The notes beneath the pieces were generated by a model, which was not told where the DNA came from, did no database searches, and saw only the letters and a list, made by a program, of their open reading frames with translations. Of a stretch of 10,519 bases of DNA, positions 1-7,225 are shown in pieces; the stretch's first letter is position 1; every line of letters starts with the position of its first letter. This DNA is from JABCPH02 sp963524305 (GTDB lineage Bacteria > Fusobacteriota > Fusobacteriia > Fusobacteriales > Leptotrichiaceae). The position numbers and the translations under genes are program-made. The stretch lies in assembly GCA_963524305.1 (NCBI GenBank), contig CAURGH010000037.1:1-10519 (forward strand). The letters run 5' to 3'.

Positions 1-40
1 GCAATTCATCTCCCACTTATAGAAGTCGGAGACTTCTTGC
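1..40. repeat. Imperfect palindrome resembling an IS200/IS605 (TnpB) element end
   Basis: An imperfect hairpin fills the first 40 bases. An outer GCAA (1-4) pairs with TTGC (37-40). An inner TCCCACTT (11-18) pairs with AAGTCGGA (23-30) around the loop ATAG, with one C-C mismatch. A competing perfect hairpin, AGAAGTC (21-27) with GACTTCT (31-37) around GGA, overlaps it. From memory of the family, short palindromes with this CCCACTT-ATAG-AAGT core occur at ends of IS605/IS1341-type elements and also as solitary remnants. No transposase gene is visible beside it, so it may be the edge of an element lying left of the window or a decayed relic. The strand of any parent element cannot be told. Confidence 0.5.
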
Positions 41-69
41 TATCTTTTTGTTAAAAATATTACAAAAAA

Positions 70-582
70 CTATTTCAAAAATTTACTATTTCTTGAAAAA
101 TATGTTACACCCAAAATTGTTTTCATATCATTTGATTTTTCCAAAATATCCTTCACATCTATCCACTCCACGACTAAATCTTCTCCATGATCCAATCTCA
201 ATTCTTTTGGAGTAATATTGTCAGATTTCAATCTAGCGCTGAAAAAGTAAAGATTTTCAGTCGTATAACCAGGCGACACATACAAACCATACGGTAATTC
301 TTCAAAATCTGTCACATCTTCTTTCTCATAACCTGTTTCCTCTCTCAATTCTCTAAATGCTGCGGTCAACGGATCCTCCCCTTTATCAATCAATCCTGCT
401 ATTATCTCCAACATTTCACTATTCGGTCCGGGTCTAAACTGTTTTACCAAAATAACTTTCTCTCTTGTTTCATTAAATAAAACAAAACAAACCGCATTTG
501 ATTTATCTAAATATTCCAATGTTATCCCTGTTGTTGGGTGTATCATTTTCGCACCTTTTAAAAATTTAAAACTATTATCCAT
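70..582 (-). CDS. Nudix hydrolase, ADP-ribose pyrophosphatase-like
   Basis: This is a cytoplasmic metal-dependent hydrolase that probably cleaves ADP-ribose or another nucleoside diphosphate-X compound to a nucleoside monophosphate. The 170-residue protein has a perfect Nudix box, G63-x5-E69-x7-R77-E78-L79-x-E81-E82-x-G84-Y85, which supplies the catalytic and Mg-binding glutamates. Before it, residues 43-63 (VILVKQFR, then an LE-I-AG stretch) match the ADP-ribose pyrophosphatase (NudF/YqkG-type) pattern. After it, SPGYTTE (103-109) corresponds to the SPG-x-x-x-E element of the same subgroup. The ATG at 582 is well supported by AGGAGG (complement of 587-592) five bases upstream. It lies 51 bp downstream of the SseB-like gene on the same strand and is probably co-transcribed with it. 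The exact substrate cannot be read from sequence. Confidence 0.9.
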   Translation of the reverse strand: MDNSFKFLKGAKMIHPTTGITLEYLDKSNAVCFVLFNETREKVILVKQFRPGPNSEMLEIIAGLIDKGEDPLTAAFRELREETGYEKEDVTDFEELPYGLYVSPGYTTENLYFFSARLKSDNITPKELRLDHGEDLVVEWIDVKDILEKSNDMKTILGVTYFSRNSKFLK

Positions 583-633
583 TGTTCCTCCTATTTTTAT
601 TTTCTAATTTTTATCAAATTGTAGAATAAAATT

Positions 634-1431
634 CTATAAATTTATAAGAAATTTCCTCTTTTTATAAAATGGCAAACCTTCTTCTAAAAGCTCATTTTCC
701 TTCAAAGTTTCATAATTTTCTATAATCATTGACTGATTGGGTAGATTTTTCATTATTTGCTCACTCAATTTTTGTAAACTTTCTTCATAATCAATTTCAT
801 TTTGAATAACAATAACATGCCGTTTAATATCTCTAAAATTAAGATTTAATAGCCATGCTTTTTGAATATTTGGAAATTTTTTTAATATTTTTCGCAATTT
901 AATTTTTATTTTTTTTGAAATATCTATAGAATCAGTATATTCTATCTCTTTTTTAGCCGATTCCCTAGCATCACTTATTTTATCTTTATGCTGTTTCAAC
1001 ATTTCTATCCATTTGCTAGACATCACAAATAAATCACCAAACGGATTTATGACAACTCCTGCCACTCGTTCCATATTTTTTCTAATCAAAGAAGCATAAT
1101 CATCAAAATTCATAATCATTAACTTAACATCTTTATTAGCAGTATTACTCAAACCTTTTTTCAGTTCTTCCAAATCTGTAAAAGCTGGATAATAAACCTT
1201 TCCATCACCTGAATTAACTGTTTGAAAAGTTAAACTCATCTTTTTCGCAATTTTCTTATTTTCAAAATGATTTTTTTTCAAGGATTCTTTTTTATAATGA
1301 ATGTAACATAAAAATTGTGAGTTAAAAACGATTTCTTCTAAAATATCATTTTGTAACTCATCATTTTCAACTTCATTATTTTGTTGTTTCAATAATTTTT
1401 TCAATCTAATATTTTCTATTGTTTTTTCCAT
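634..1431 (-). CDS. SseB-like family protein
   Basis: The 265-residue protein resembles the SseB (enhanced serine sensitivity) family, whose molecular function is not well defined. The middle (about residues 65-145) carries the SseB N-domain pattern: YYPAFTDLEELKKG, then a D-Y-A-I-type helix region, then VAGVVINPFGDLFVMSS. The C-terminal part (about 170-265) resembles the SseB C-domain, with an IKI-x-L strand, an LKKFPNIQKAWLLNL stretch and a closing LPFYKK. The first 50 residues are charged and coil-like, without signal peptide or membrane segment, so the protein is likely cytoplasmic. The ATG at 1431 has GGAGAAAG about nine bases upstream and an extended -10 promoter near 1484-1489. It is the promoter-proximal gene of a likely two-gene unit with the Nudix hydrolase. 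The assignment rests on motif memory, and the family is divergent here. Confidence 0.7.
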   Translation of the reverse strand: MEKTIENIRLKKLLKQQNNEVENDELQNDILEEIVFNSQFLCYIHYKKESLKKNHFENKKIAKKMSLTFQTVNSGDGKVYYPAFTDLEELKKGLSNTANKDVKLMIMNFDDYASLIRKNMERVAGVVINPFGDLFVMSSKWIEMLKQHKDKISDARESAKKEIEYTDSIDISKKIKIKLRKILKKFPNIQKAWLLNLNFRDIKRHVIVIQNEIDYEESLQKLSEQIMKNLPNQSMIIENYETLKENELLEEGLPFYKKRKFLINL

Positions 1432-1483
1432 ATTTTTAAGCTTTCTCCAATTTTTCTAAAATTCCTGTCTCCCAACCTATCTA

Positions 1484-1491
1484 ATTATACC
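1484..1491 (-). promoter_or_regulatory. Extended -10 promoter for the SseB-like/Nudix unit
   Basis: On the minus strand the sequence reads TGG-TATAAT (complement of 1484-1492), an extended -10 element. It is preceded by a run of eleven T that fills the spacer, and no good -35 hexamer is visible. It sits about 55 bp upstream of the ATG at 1431 and is the only good -10 in that gap for this direction. The assignment is by consensus only. Confidence 0.5.
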
Positions 1492-1572
1492 AAAAAAAAA
1501 AATTATATTCTAGCATTATCTATAATATTTATATATTTATTTATAATTTTTGTTTATTTAATCGACTTTTTT

Positions 1573-1581
1573 TGATATAAT
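1573..1581 (+). promoter_or_regulatory. Extended -10 promoter for the ABC-F gene
   Basis: TG-A-TATAAT (1573-1581) is an exact extended -10 element 45 bp upstream of the TTG start at 1626. No convincing -35 is present: TTGTTT at 1550-1555 is too far away, at 20 bp. The 1432-1625 gap between the divergent genes is otherwise plain A/T sequence, and no operator-like palindrome was found in it. Confidence 0.55.
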
Positions 1582-1625
1582 ATAAGTAATATAAATTAGA
1601 GTATAAAATTTAAGGAGGAATTTAA

Positions 1626-3248
1626 TTGATATCAACTAGTAACTTATCAGTTCAGTTTGGTGGAAGAAAACTTTTCGATGAAGTTGACATAAAATTCACA
1701 CCAGGAAACTGTTACGGTATAATCGGTCCTAATGGAGCTGGAAAATCTACATTTTTGAAAATCCTAACTGGAGAAATGGATTCAACTTCTGGAGAAGTTA
1801 TTATTGACAAAGGTAAAAGATTATCATTTTTGAAACAAGATCACTTTGCTTACGAAGATGAAGAAGTTTTAAACGTTGTAATGATGGGACATGCAAAATT
1901 ATACGATATTATGAAACAAAAAGAGGCACTTTACTCTAAAGAAGAATTTACTGAAGAAGACGGAATACTAGCATCTGAATTAGAAGGAGAATTTGCTGAA
2001 TTAGATGGTTGGGACGCTGAAACAAATGCAGAAAAATTCTTAATTGGATTAGGAATTGGTCCGGATTTACATCACAAATTAATGAAAGAATTGACAGAGC
2101 CTGAAAAAGTAAAAGTTTTATTAGCACAAGCTATTTTTGGTAATCCTGACATTTTATTATTAGATGAGCCTACAAATGGACTTGATTTACACGCTGTAAA
2201 ATGGTTGGAAGATTTCTTAATGGATTTGGAAAATACAACTGTTTTAGTAGTTTCGCATGATAGACACTTTTTAAATAAAGTTTGTACTCACATTGCTGAT
2301 ATCGACTATGGAAAAATTAAAATGTTCGTTGGAAACTACGATTTCTGGTATGAATCAAACCAATTAATGCAAGAATTAATTAGAAACCAAAATAAAAAAA
2401 TGGAGCAAAAGAAAAAAGAATTACAAGATTTCATTGCAAGATTCTCTGCAAATGCTTCAAAATCTAAACAAGCAACAAGCCGTAAAAAACAATTGGAAAA
2501 ATTACAATTCGAGGATATGCAAGTTTCTAACAGAAAATATCCTTATATTGAATTCAAACCAGACAGAGAAGCTGGAAATAACTTATTGAAAGTTGAAAAT
2601 TTAAGTAAAACAATTGATGGAGAAAAAATCTTTGAAAATGTTTCATTCACAATAAATACTGGAGATAAAGTTGTTCTTTTATCAAGAAATGATATCGCTA
2701 AAACTACTTTATTCCAAATTTTAGCAGGTGAAATGGAACCTGATTCAGGAACTTACGAATGGGGAATTACAACTTCGCAAAGCTATTTTCCTAAAGATAA
2801 TTCAGAATATTTTGAAGATGTTGATTTATCATTAATTGATTGGTTAAGACAATTTTCTAAAGATCAAGACGAACAATATGTAAGAGGATTTTTAGGAAGA
2901 ATGCTTTTCTCGGGTGAAGAAGCTAAAAAATCAGCTAAAGTTTTATCTGGAGGAGAAAAAGTTAGATGTATGTTGTCAAGAATGATGTTATCTGGTGCAA
3001 ACGTTTTAATGCTTGATAATCCTACAGATCACTTAGATTTGGAATCAATTACTTCATTAAATAAATCATTGGAAAGATTTGACGGAACTGTTTTATTCAC
3101 TACTCACGACCACGAATTTATCCAAACAGTTGCAACAAAAATTATTGAAATCACACCTAACGGAATTCTTGAAAAAGAAATGGAATATGATGATTATTTA
3201 AATGATGAAAAAGTTCAAGATAGATTAGAAGAATTATATGGTAAATAA
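1626..3248 (+). CDS. ABC-F family ATPase (YbiT-like), duplicated ATP-binding cassettes
   Basis: This is a soluble ABC-F protein with two nucleotide-binding domains and no membrane segment. The family acts on the ribosome as translation factors or, in some members, antibiotic protection factors. NBD1 has Walker A GPNGAGKS (34-41), Walker B ILLLDEP (176-182) and switch H211. Its signature is LTEPEK (156-161) instead of LSGGQ. The linker (about 245-315) is Lys/Glu-rich and helical, as expected for the interdomain arm. NBD2 has a degenerate Walker A, SRNDIAKTT (353-361), an intact signature LSGGEK (440-445), Walker B LDNPTDHLD with N465 where the catalytic Glu is expected, and switch H494. At 540 residues it has normal ABC-F length. 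The start is TTG at 1626, fixed by AAGGAGG (1612-1618) seven bases upstream and by the family-typical ISTSNLSVQFGG N-terminus. It appears monocistronic, with its own promoter and terminator. The C-terminal half resembles E. coli YbiT, and a resistance role is not indicated. Confidence 0.92.
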   Translation: MISTSNLSVQFGGRKLFDEVDIKFTPGNCYGIIGPNGAGKSTFLKILTGEMDSTSGEVIIDKGKRLSFLKQDHFAYEDEEVLNVVMMGHAKLYDIMKQKEALYSKEEFTEEDGILASELEGEFAELDGWDAETNAEKFLIGLGIGPDLHHKLMKELTEPEKVKVLLAQAIFGNPDILLLDEPTNGLDLHAVKWLEDFLMDLENTTVLVVSHDRHFLNKVCTHIADIDYGKIKMFVGNYDFWYESNQLMQELIRNQNKKMEQKKKELQDFIARFSANASKSKQATSRKKQLEKLQFEDMQVSNRKYPYIEFKPDREAGNNLLKVENLSKTIDGEKIFENVSFTINTGDKVVLLSRNDIAKTTLFQILAGEMEPDSGTYEWGITTSQSYFPKDNSEYFEDVDLSLIDWLRQFSKDQDEQYVRGFLGRMLFSGEEAKKSAKVLSGGEKVRCMLSRMMLSGANVLMLDNPTDHLDLESITSLNKSLERFDGTVLFTTHDHEFIQTVATKIIEITPNGILEKEMEYDDYLNDEKVQDRLEELYGK

Positions 3249-3322
3249 ATTTTATTTAATTTTTGAAAATTAAGAAAAATTGTATTTGAAATTTTAGCAA
3301 TCTAAAAATTTAGGAAAAATGT

Positions 3323-3361
3323 AAAAAAGGTTATTTTCAATTATTAACCTTTTTTATTTTT
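3323..3361 (+). terminator. Rho-independent terminator after the ABC-F gene
   Basis: An 11-bp perfect stem pairs AAAAAAGGTTA (3323-3333) with TAACCTTTTTT (3345-3355) around an 11-nt loop, followed by further T residues to 3361. It lies 75 bp after the ABC-F stop codon. The intervening sequence carries no gene. A weak TTGTAT at 3280-3285 was the only -35-like hexamer seen there. Confidence 0.85.
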
Positions 3362-3396
3362 AGGTATGAAGAAAAAAGTAGAAACTGGAGGTCAAT

Positions 3397-6105
3397 ATGA
3401 AATATATCTCCGATATTTCGGAAAATAATGGTTATAAAGAAAATATCAAAATTGGTAAAAAAGCTCAAAATCTGAGTGACTTGTTGAAAAATGGATTTAA
3501 CGTTCCATATTTTTTTGTTATTAGCAACGAATATTTTGAGAAAATAATTTTTTCTAAAATTAATAAATCTCTGAATATTTACGATTGGAATGATGTAATT
3601 AATAACAATAATAGTAAAAACTTATTGCAAGAAATAAAAGATATTATTGAAGACCATACTTTTGAAAATGAATTTTTGAAAGAGCTTGATACTTATTTGA
3701 AAAATGATGAATATTATGCTGTTCGTTCGTCTTCGATTGAAGAAGATAGTGATTCATTCTCATTTGCTGGTCAGTTTGAGACATTTTTGTATATCAAAAA
3801 AGAGGAAATTCTTCAAAATATTAAGAAAATATGGATTTCTTCTTTTTCAGATCATATTATGAAATATCGAAAAGAGCAAAAAATTAATAATAAAATTAAT
3901 GTTCCTGCTATTATTGTCCAAAAAATGGTGAATTCTAAAAAATCTGGAATAGCTTTTAGTGCAAATCCTGTTAATCACAATAAAAATGAAATAGTAATTT
4001 CTGCAACTTTTGGATTGGGAAATTCTCTTGTTGACGGTATCGAAAGTGGAGATTTATTTGTTTTAGATAAAAATTTTAAAATTTTAAGTAAAGAAATTAA
4101 AGAAAAAACTGTAAAACAAAATTTTGACTACGAGAAAAAAACAATTAAACTTGAAAAAATAAGTGATTCAAGTGAAGTTTTAAATGAAAATGAATTAAAG
4201 AAACTTACTGAAAATATAATAAAAATTGAGAATTTCTACTCTTTTCCACAAGATATCGAATGGGCCTATGAAAATAATTCTCTTTATATCTTACAATCTA
4301 GACCAATTACAACTTTTAAAACTAATAATAATCAAATTTTAAATGATTCCAATACAATTATTTGGGACAATGGTAACGTTATCGAAAGTTTCCCTGAAAT
4401 CACTTTACCACTAACATTTAGCTTTGCAAAAAATGCTTACACAGAAGTTTACAAACAGTTTGCTGAAATTATTGGCGTTTCAAAAAAAATAATCAATTAT
4501 TATGACCCTGTTTTTGATAATATGCTCGGTATCTTGAATGGACGAATTTACAACAATCTTATTAACTGGTACAAAATGTTGCTTCTCGTTCCAAATGCTA
4601 AGAAAAATAATACTTTCATGGAACAAATGCTTGGAGTAACTGATGAATTAAAGGGAATAAATTTTGAAGAAAATTTGACTGATGCTTATAAAAATATGAC
4701 CTTTTTTGAAAAATTTATTAGTTCTGCCAAAAAAATAAAAGCAGGATTTTTTCTATTTTTGAATATGTTTTTTATAAATTATCGTTCAAAAAAATTCTGT
4801 CAAATGATTGAAGAAAACACTAAAAATAATGAAGAAAAAATTGCTAAAATGAATATTTCTGAATTGAAAAATTATTATGATTTACTTGAAAACAAACTTC
4901 TAAAAAAATGGAACGTTTCTATATCGAATGATTTTCTAGTAATGGTTTGGTTTGGAATTTCAAAAAAATTAACGGATAAATTTATAAAAACAGATGCTGA
5001 TAAAATTCATAACATTCTTATTTCTCAAAAAGGAAAAAACATCATTAGCGTTGAACCCGCAAAATATATTGAAAAATTGAGTTCTCTCTTAAAAAAAGAT
5101 ACAACTTTACAAGAAGAAGTAAAAAATATTATTACAGAAAAGAAAGATATTTTCACAAAAAACTCTAAATTTAATGAACTTTTAAAAGAATATTTAGATA
5201 AATTTGGAAACCGAGCAATTTATGAATTAAAGCTAGAATCATTGACTTTAAAAGAAAATCCAATATTTTTGCTTGAAATGATTTATTCGCTTTCTCTAAA
5301 AAATGATGAAAATTATAAAGATGAAACTGATATTTCAATAGAACAAAAAAATATTTACAGAAATATCAAAATTAATATTTTCAAAAAATTTCTATTAAAA
5401 ATATCAATTTTTTATGCACAAAAATTTATTAAAATACGTGAAAAATTAAGATTTCAACGAACTATCGTTTTCACTCTTGCCAAAAATATATTTAAACAAA
5501 TTGGAATTTATCTAAAAAATAGTAATATTATAAACAATGAGCGAGATATTTTTTATATGACTACAAATGAAATTTTTGGATTAATAAATGCTTCTATAAT
5601 TGACACAAATATTAAAAAAATTATTGAAATACGAAAAAAGAATTATGATATTTATAAACAATTAATGCCTCTTCCAAATCGTTTTTTAACAAAAGGATTT
5701 ATTGGAGAAAATTTCTTTTTTCAAGATTTGACCTCTTCAGAAATTATACAACATGATGAAAAGAGAAATTTATTAATAGGAACGCCTTGTAGTAAAGGAA
5801 TTGTGAGAGGTTTTATCAAAGTAATTACAAATCCTGCAAATGAAAAAATAGAAAAAGATGACATTGTAATAACAAAATCTACTGATCCTAGCTGGGTCAT
5901 GGTTTTTCCACTATTAAAAGGACTTATTGTCGAAGTTGGAAGTCTTCTTTCTCACAGTGCCATTATTTCCAGAGAATTAGGAATTCCATCTATTGTTGGT
6001 GTTTCAAACGCAACTAAGTTACTAAAAACTGGCGATTACATAGAATTTGATGGAAGTACTGGAATTATACAAAAAATTGACTTTAAAAAAACTTCCGAAG
6101 AATAA
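3397..6105 (+). CDS. ATP-grasp/phosphohistidine dikinase-type enzyme, rifampicin phosphotransferase-like architecture
   Basis: The 902-residue protein has the two ends of the PEP synthase/pyruvate phosphate dikinase family. The N-terminal ATP-binding domain (about 1-310) shows KKAQNLSDLLKNGFNVP (21-37), AVRSSS (108-113) with R110, SGIAFSANP (183-191), D286-x-E288-W and LQSRPI (299-304). The C-terminal swivelling domain (about 785-895) carries the phospho-acceptor H853 in LLSHSAIISRELGIPS. Known family members shuttle the beta-phosphate of ATP through this His to a substrate. The PEP/pyruvate TIM barrel that follows the His domain in true PEP synthases is absent: the protein ends about 49 residues after H853. 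This order, ATP domain, large variable middle (about 315-780), then His domain at the very end, is that of rifampicin phosphotransferase and related enzymes. The middle region would bind the substrate, which is unknown here. The ATG at 3397 has GGAGG seven bases upstream. The gene stands alone between two terminators. Confidence 0.85.
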   Translation: MKYISDISENNGYKENIKIGKKAQNLSDLLKNGFNVPYFFVISNEYFEKIIFSKINKSLNIYDWNDVINNNNSKNLLQEIKDIIEDHTFENEFLKELDTYLKNDEYYAVRSSSIEEDSDSFSFAGQFETFLYIKKEEILQNIKKIWISSFSDHIMKYRKEQKINNKINVPAIIVQKMVNSKKSGIAFSANPVNHNKNEIVISATFGLGNSLVDGIESGDLFVLDKNFKILSKEIKEKTVKQNFDYEKKTIKLEKISDSSEVLNENELKKLTENIIKIENFYSFPQDIEWAYENNSLYILQSRPITTFKTNNNQILNDSNTIIWDNGNVIESFPEITLPLTFSFAKNAYTEVYKQFAEIIGVSKKIINYYDPVFDNMLGILNGRIYNNLINWYKMLLLVPNAKKNNTFMEQMLGVTDELKGINFEENLTDAYKNMTFFEKFISSAKKIKAGFFLFLNMFFINYRSKKFCQMIEENTKNNEEKIAKMNISELKNYYDLLENKLLKKWNVSISNDFLVMVWFGISKKLTDKFIKTDADKIHNILISQKGKNIISVEPAKYIEKLSSLLKKDTTLQEEVKNIITEKKDIFTKNSKFNELLKEYLDKFGNRAIYELKLESLTLKENPIFLLEMIYSLSLKNDENYKDETDISIEQKNIYRNIKINIFKKFLLKISIFYAQKFIKIREKLRFQRTIVFTLAKNIFKQIGIYLKNSNIINNERDIFYMTTNEIFGLINASIIDTNIKKIIEIRKKNYDIYKQLMPLPNRFLTKGFIGENFFFQDLTSSEIIQHDEKRNLLIGTPCSKGIVRGFIKVITNPANEKIEKDDIVITKSTDPSWVMVFPLLKGLIVEVGSLLSHSAIISRELGIPSIVGVSNATKLLKTGDYIEFDGSTGIIQKIDFKKTSEE

Positions 6106-6121
6106 TATAAAACAAATAAAT

Positions 6122-6165
6122 AGACTATCCCAAAATTCAATTATTTTAAGATAGTCTCCTTTATT
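6122..6165. terminator. Bidirectional terminator between convergent genes
   Basis: AGACTATC (6122-6129) pairs perfectly with GATAGTCT (6150-6157). Inside it AAAAT (6132-6136) pairs with ATTTT (6143-6147) across a symmetric internal loop. T-rich sequence follows on the plus strand (CCTTTATTTT) and on the minus strand (TATTTATTTGTTTTA). It sits in the 84-bp gap between the stop of the dikinase-type gene and the stop of rpmA, so it can serve both. Confidence 0.8.
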
Positions 6166-6189
6166 TTCAATATTTTTAATTTTAATTAA

Positions 6190-6483
6190 TTAAGCTTCTG
6201 CTCTTCCAGGGTAAATACTAACTCTTTTTTTACCTTTTCCAAAATTTTCAAATTTTACATATCCATCTGTTAAAGCGAATAATGTATAATCTTTTCCTAA
6301 TCCAGCATTTGTTCCTGCATAGAATTTAGTTCCTCTTTGTCTTACGATAATATTTCCGGCTTTTACTAATTCACCGTCATATTTTTTTACTCCTAAGTAT
6401 TTAGGATTTGAATCCCTACCATTTCTAGTTGATCCTTGTCCTTTTTTTGAGGCAAATAACTGTAAGTTTAATTTTAATATCAT
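6190..6483 (-). CDS. rpmA: 50S ribosomal protein L27 (bL27) with cleavable N-terminal extension
   Basis: bL27 is a component of the large ribosomal subunit whose N-terminal tail reaches toward the peptidyl-transferase centre. Conserved stretches are KKGQGSTRNGRDSNPKYLGVK (partly shown), VKAGNIIVRQRGTKF, and GKDYTLFALTDGYVKF. The 97-residue product begins MILKLNLQLF-ASKKG. This is the L-Q-(L/F)-F-A extension known in Firmicutes and Fusobacteria, which Prp removes so that the mature protein starts ASKKG. The start codon overlaps the prp stop (ATGA at 6480-6483), and AAGGAGG lies within the end of prp. It is the last gene of rplU-prp-rpmA and is followed by a bidirectional terminator. Confidence 0.98.
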   Translation of the reverse strand: MILKLNLQLFASKKGQGSTRNGRDSNPKYLGVKKYDGELVKAGNIIVRQRGTKFYAGTNAGLGKDYTLFALTDGYVKFENFGKGKKRVSIYPGRAEA

Positions 6484-6821
6484 TTTCCAACCTCCTTAAT
6501 TGTTAATTTCACATATTTTTTATAAGCTTTTGCTACTTCTTCAATATATTTATACATTGATTCTGTTAAGATAAATGCTTTTTCACGTTCATCTTCTGTT
6601 AAATCAGAATTTTCTAAATCACAAATCGTATATCCTTCTTTTTCTTCATACTTTAAATTCTTAAATCTTAATACTTCAAGAAGACCATTTAATGTCATTT
6701 GTGAAACAGAAGAAATAACTGCACAAACTATATCTTGTCCATATTCACTTGAATTAGCATGTCCACTAATTTCAAAACAGACAATTTTATTATTTTTTCT
6801 TTGAATTTTTATTTTTATCAT
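6480..6821 (-). CDS. prp: Ribosomal-processing cysteine protease Prp
   Basis: This is the small cytoplasmic cysteine protease (YsxB/DUF464 family) that trims the N-terminal extension of L27, an essential step in species whose L27 carries it. The 113-residue protein shows the family core SGHANSSEYGQDIVCAVIS, with the catalytic pair H21 and C33, followed by VSQMTLNGL. Length and motif spacing are normal. It lies 24 bp after rplU and overlaps rpmA by four bases, the standard order in bacteria with extended L27. Its own Shine-Dalgarno is weak (GAGAGATG some 13 bases upstream), which suggests low expression relative to the flanking ribosomal proteins. Confidence 0.95.
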   Translation of the reverse strand: MIKIKIQRKNNKIVCFEISGHANSSEYGQDIVCAVISSVSQMTLNGLLEVLRFKNLKYEEKEGYTICDLENSDLTEDEREKAFILTESMYKYIEEVAKAYKKYVKLTIKEVGK

Positions 6822-6845
6822 TCAAATCACGACATCTCTCAATTA

Positions 6846-7154
6846 TTACGCATTTATTGATTTAACTTCAATAGTTGTAAATGATTGTCTATGTCCTTTT
6901 TTTCTATAATAAGTTTTTTTGTTATATTTAAAGTTGATTTTTTTATCACCTTTTCCGTGTTCTTTAACTGTTGCTACAACTGTAGCTCCTTCTACTACTG
7001 GAGTTCCAACTTTAACGTTATCTCCTTCTCCCACCAATAGAACTTCTTTAATTTCAACATCTGAATTTACTTCAGCAGCTAATTTTTCAACTTTTAATAC
7101 AGTTCCAACTTCAACTTTATATTGTTTTCCACCTGTTTTAATTACTGCAAACAT
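6846..7154 (-). CDS. rplU: 50S ribosomal protein L21 (bL21)
   Basis: bL21 is a 23S rRNA-binding protein of the large ribosomal subunit. The 102-residue product starts MFAVIKTGGKQYKVEVG and ends with the family signature YNKKTYYRKKGHRQSFTTIEV. An in-frame TTG at 7169 would add five residues, but it overlaps the Shine-Dalgarno GGAGGTG (complement of 7161-7167). The ATG at 7154, six bases after that site, gives the canonical L21 N-terminus and is chosen. It is the first gene of rplU-prp-rpmA, with a strong promoter and a structured leader of about 65 nt upstream. Confidence 0.98.
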   Translation of the reverse strand: MFAVIKTGGKQYKVEVGTVLKVEKLAAEVNSDVEIKEVLLVGEGDNVKVGTPVVEGATVVATVKEHGKGDKKINFKYNKKTYYRKKGHRQSFTTIEVKSINA

Positions 7155-7184
7155 TATGTTCACCTCCAAAATTTTAAAATCGCT

Positions 7185-7220
7185 AAGTACAGGTATTAGC
7201 CACCCAACTTATGCGTACTT
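7185..7220 (-). promoter_or_regulatory. Structured 5' leader of rplU mRNA (candidate L21 autoregulatory leader)
   Basis: In the transcript, AAGUAC (complement of 7215-7220) pairs with GUACUU (complement of 7185-7190). Stacked inside on the 3' side, GGGU (complement of 7202-7205) pairs with ACCU (complement of 7191-7194) around a 7-nt loop, leaving a 9-nt bulge (7206-7214). From the promoter position, transcription should begin near 7219-7220, so this element would be the very 5' end of the mRNA. L21 leader RNAs are a known class in low-GC bacteria and are thought to bind the protein. Membership of that class is inferred from position and structure only. Confidence 0.5.
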
Positions 7221-7225
7221 CGTTT

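Noticed and set aside
1501..1560. Dense TATA-like A/T repeats in the divergent promoter gap
   Set aside because: They read as ordinary A/T-rich intergenic sequence, with no regular unit or operator-like symmetry beyond the two -10 elements.
3362..3396. ATG at 3366 as an upstream start for the dikinase-type gene
   Set aside because: It is out of frame with the long reading frame and lacks a ribosome site, whereas the ATG at 3397 has GGAGG at correct spacing.
7155..7169. TTG start for rplU five codons upstream
   Set aside because: The TTG overlaps the Shine-Dalgarno GGAGGTG, while the ATG at 7154 gives the canonical MFAVIKTGGKQYKV start.
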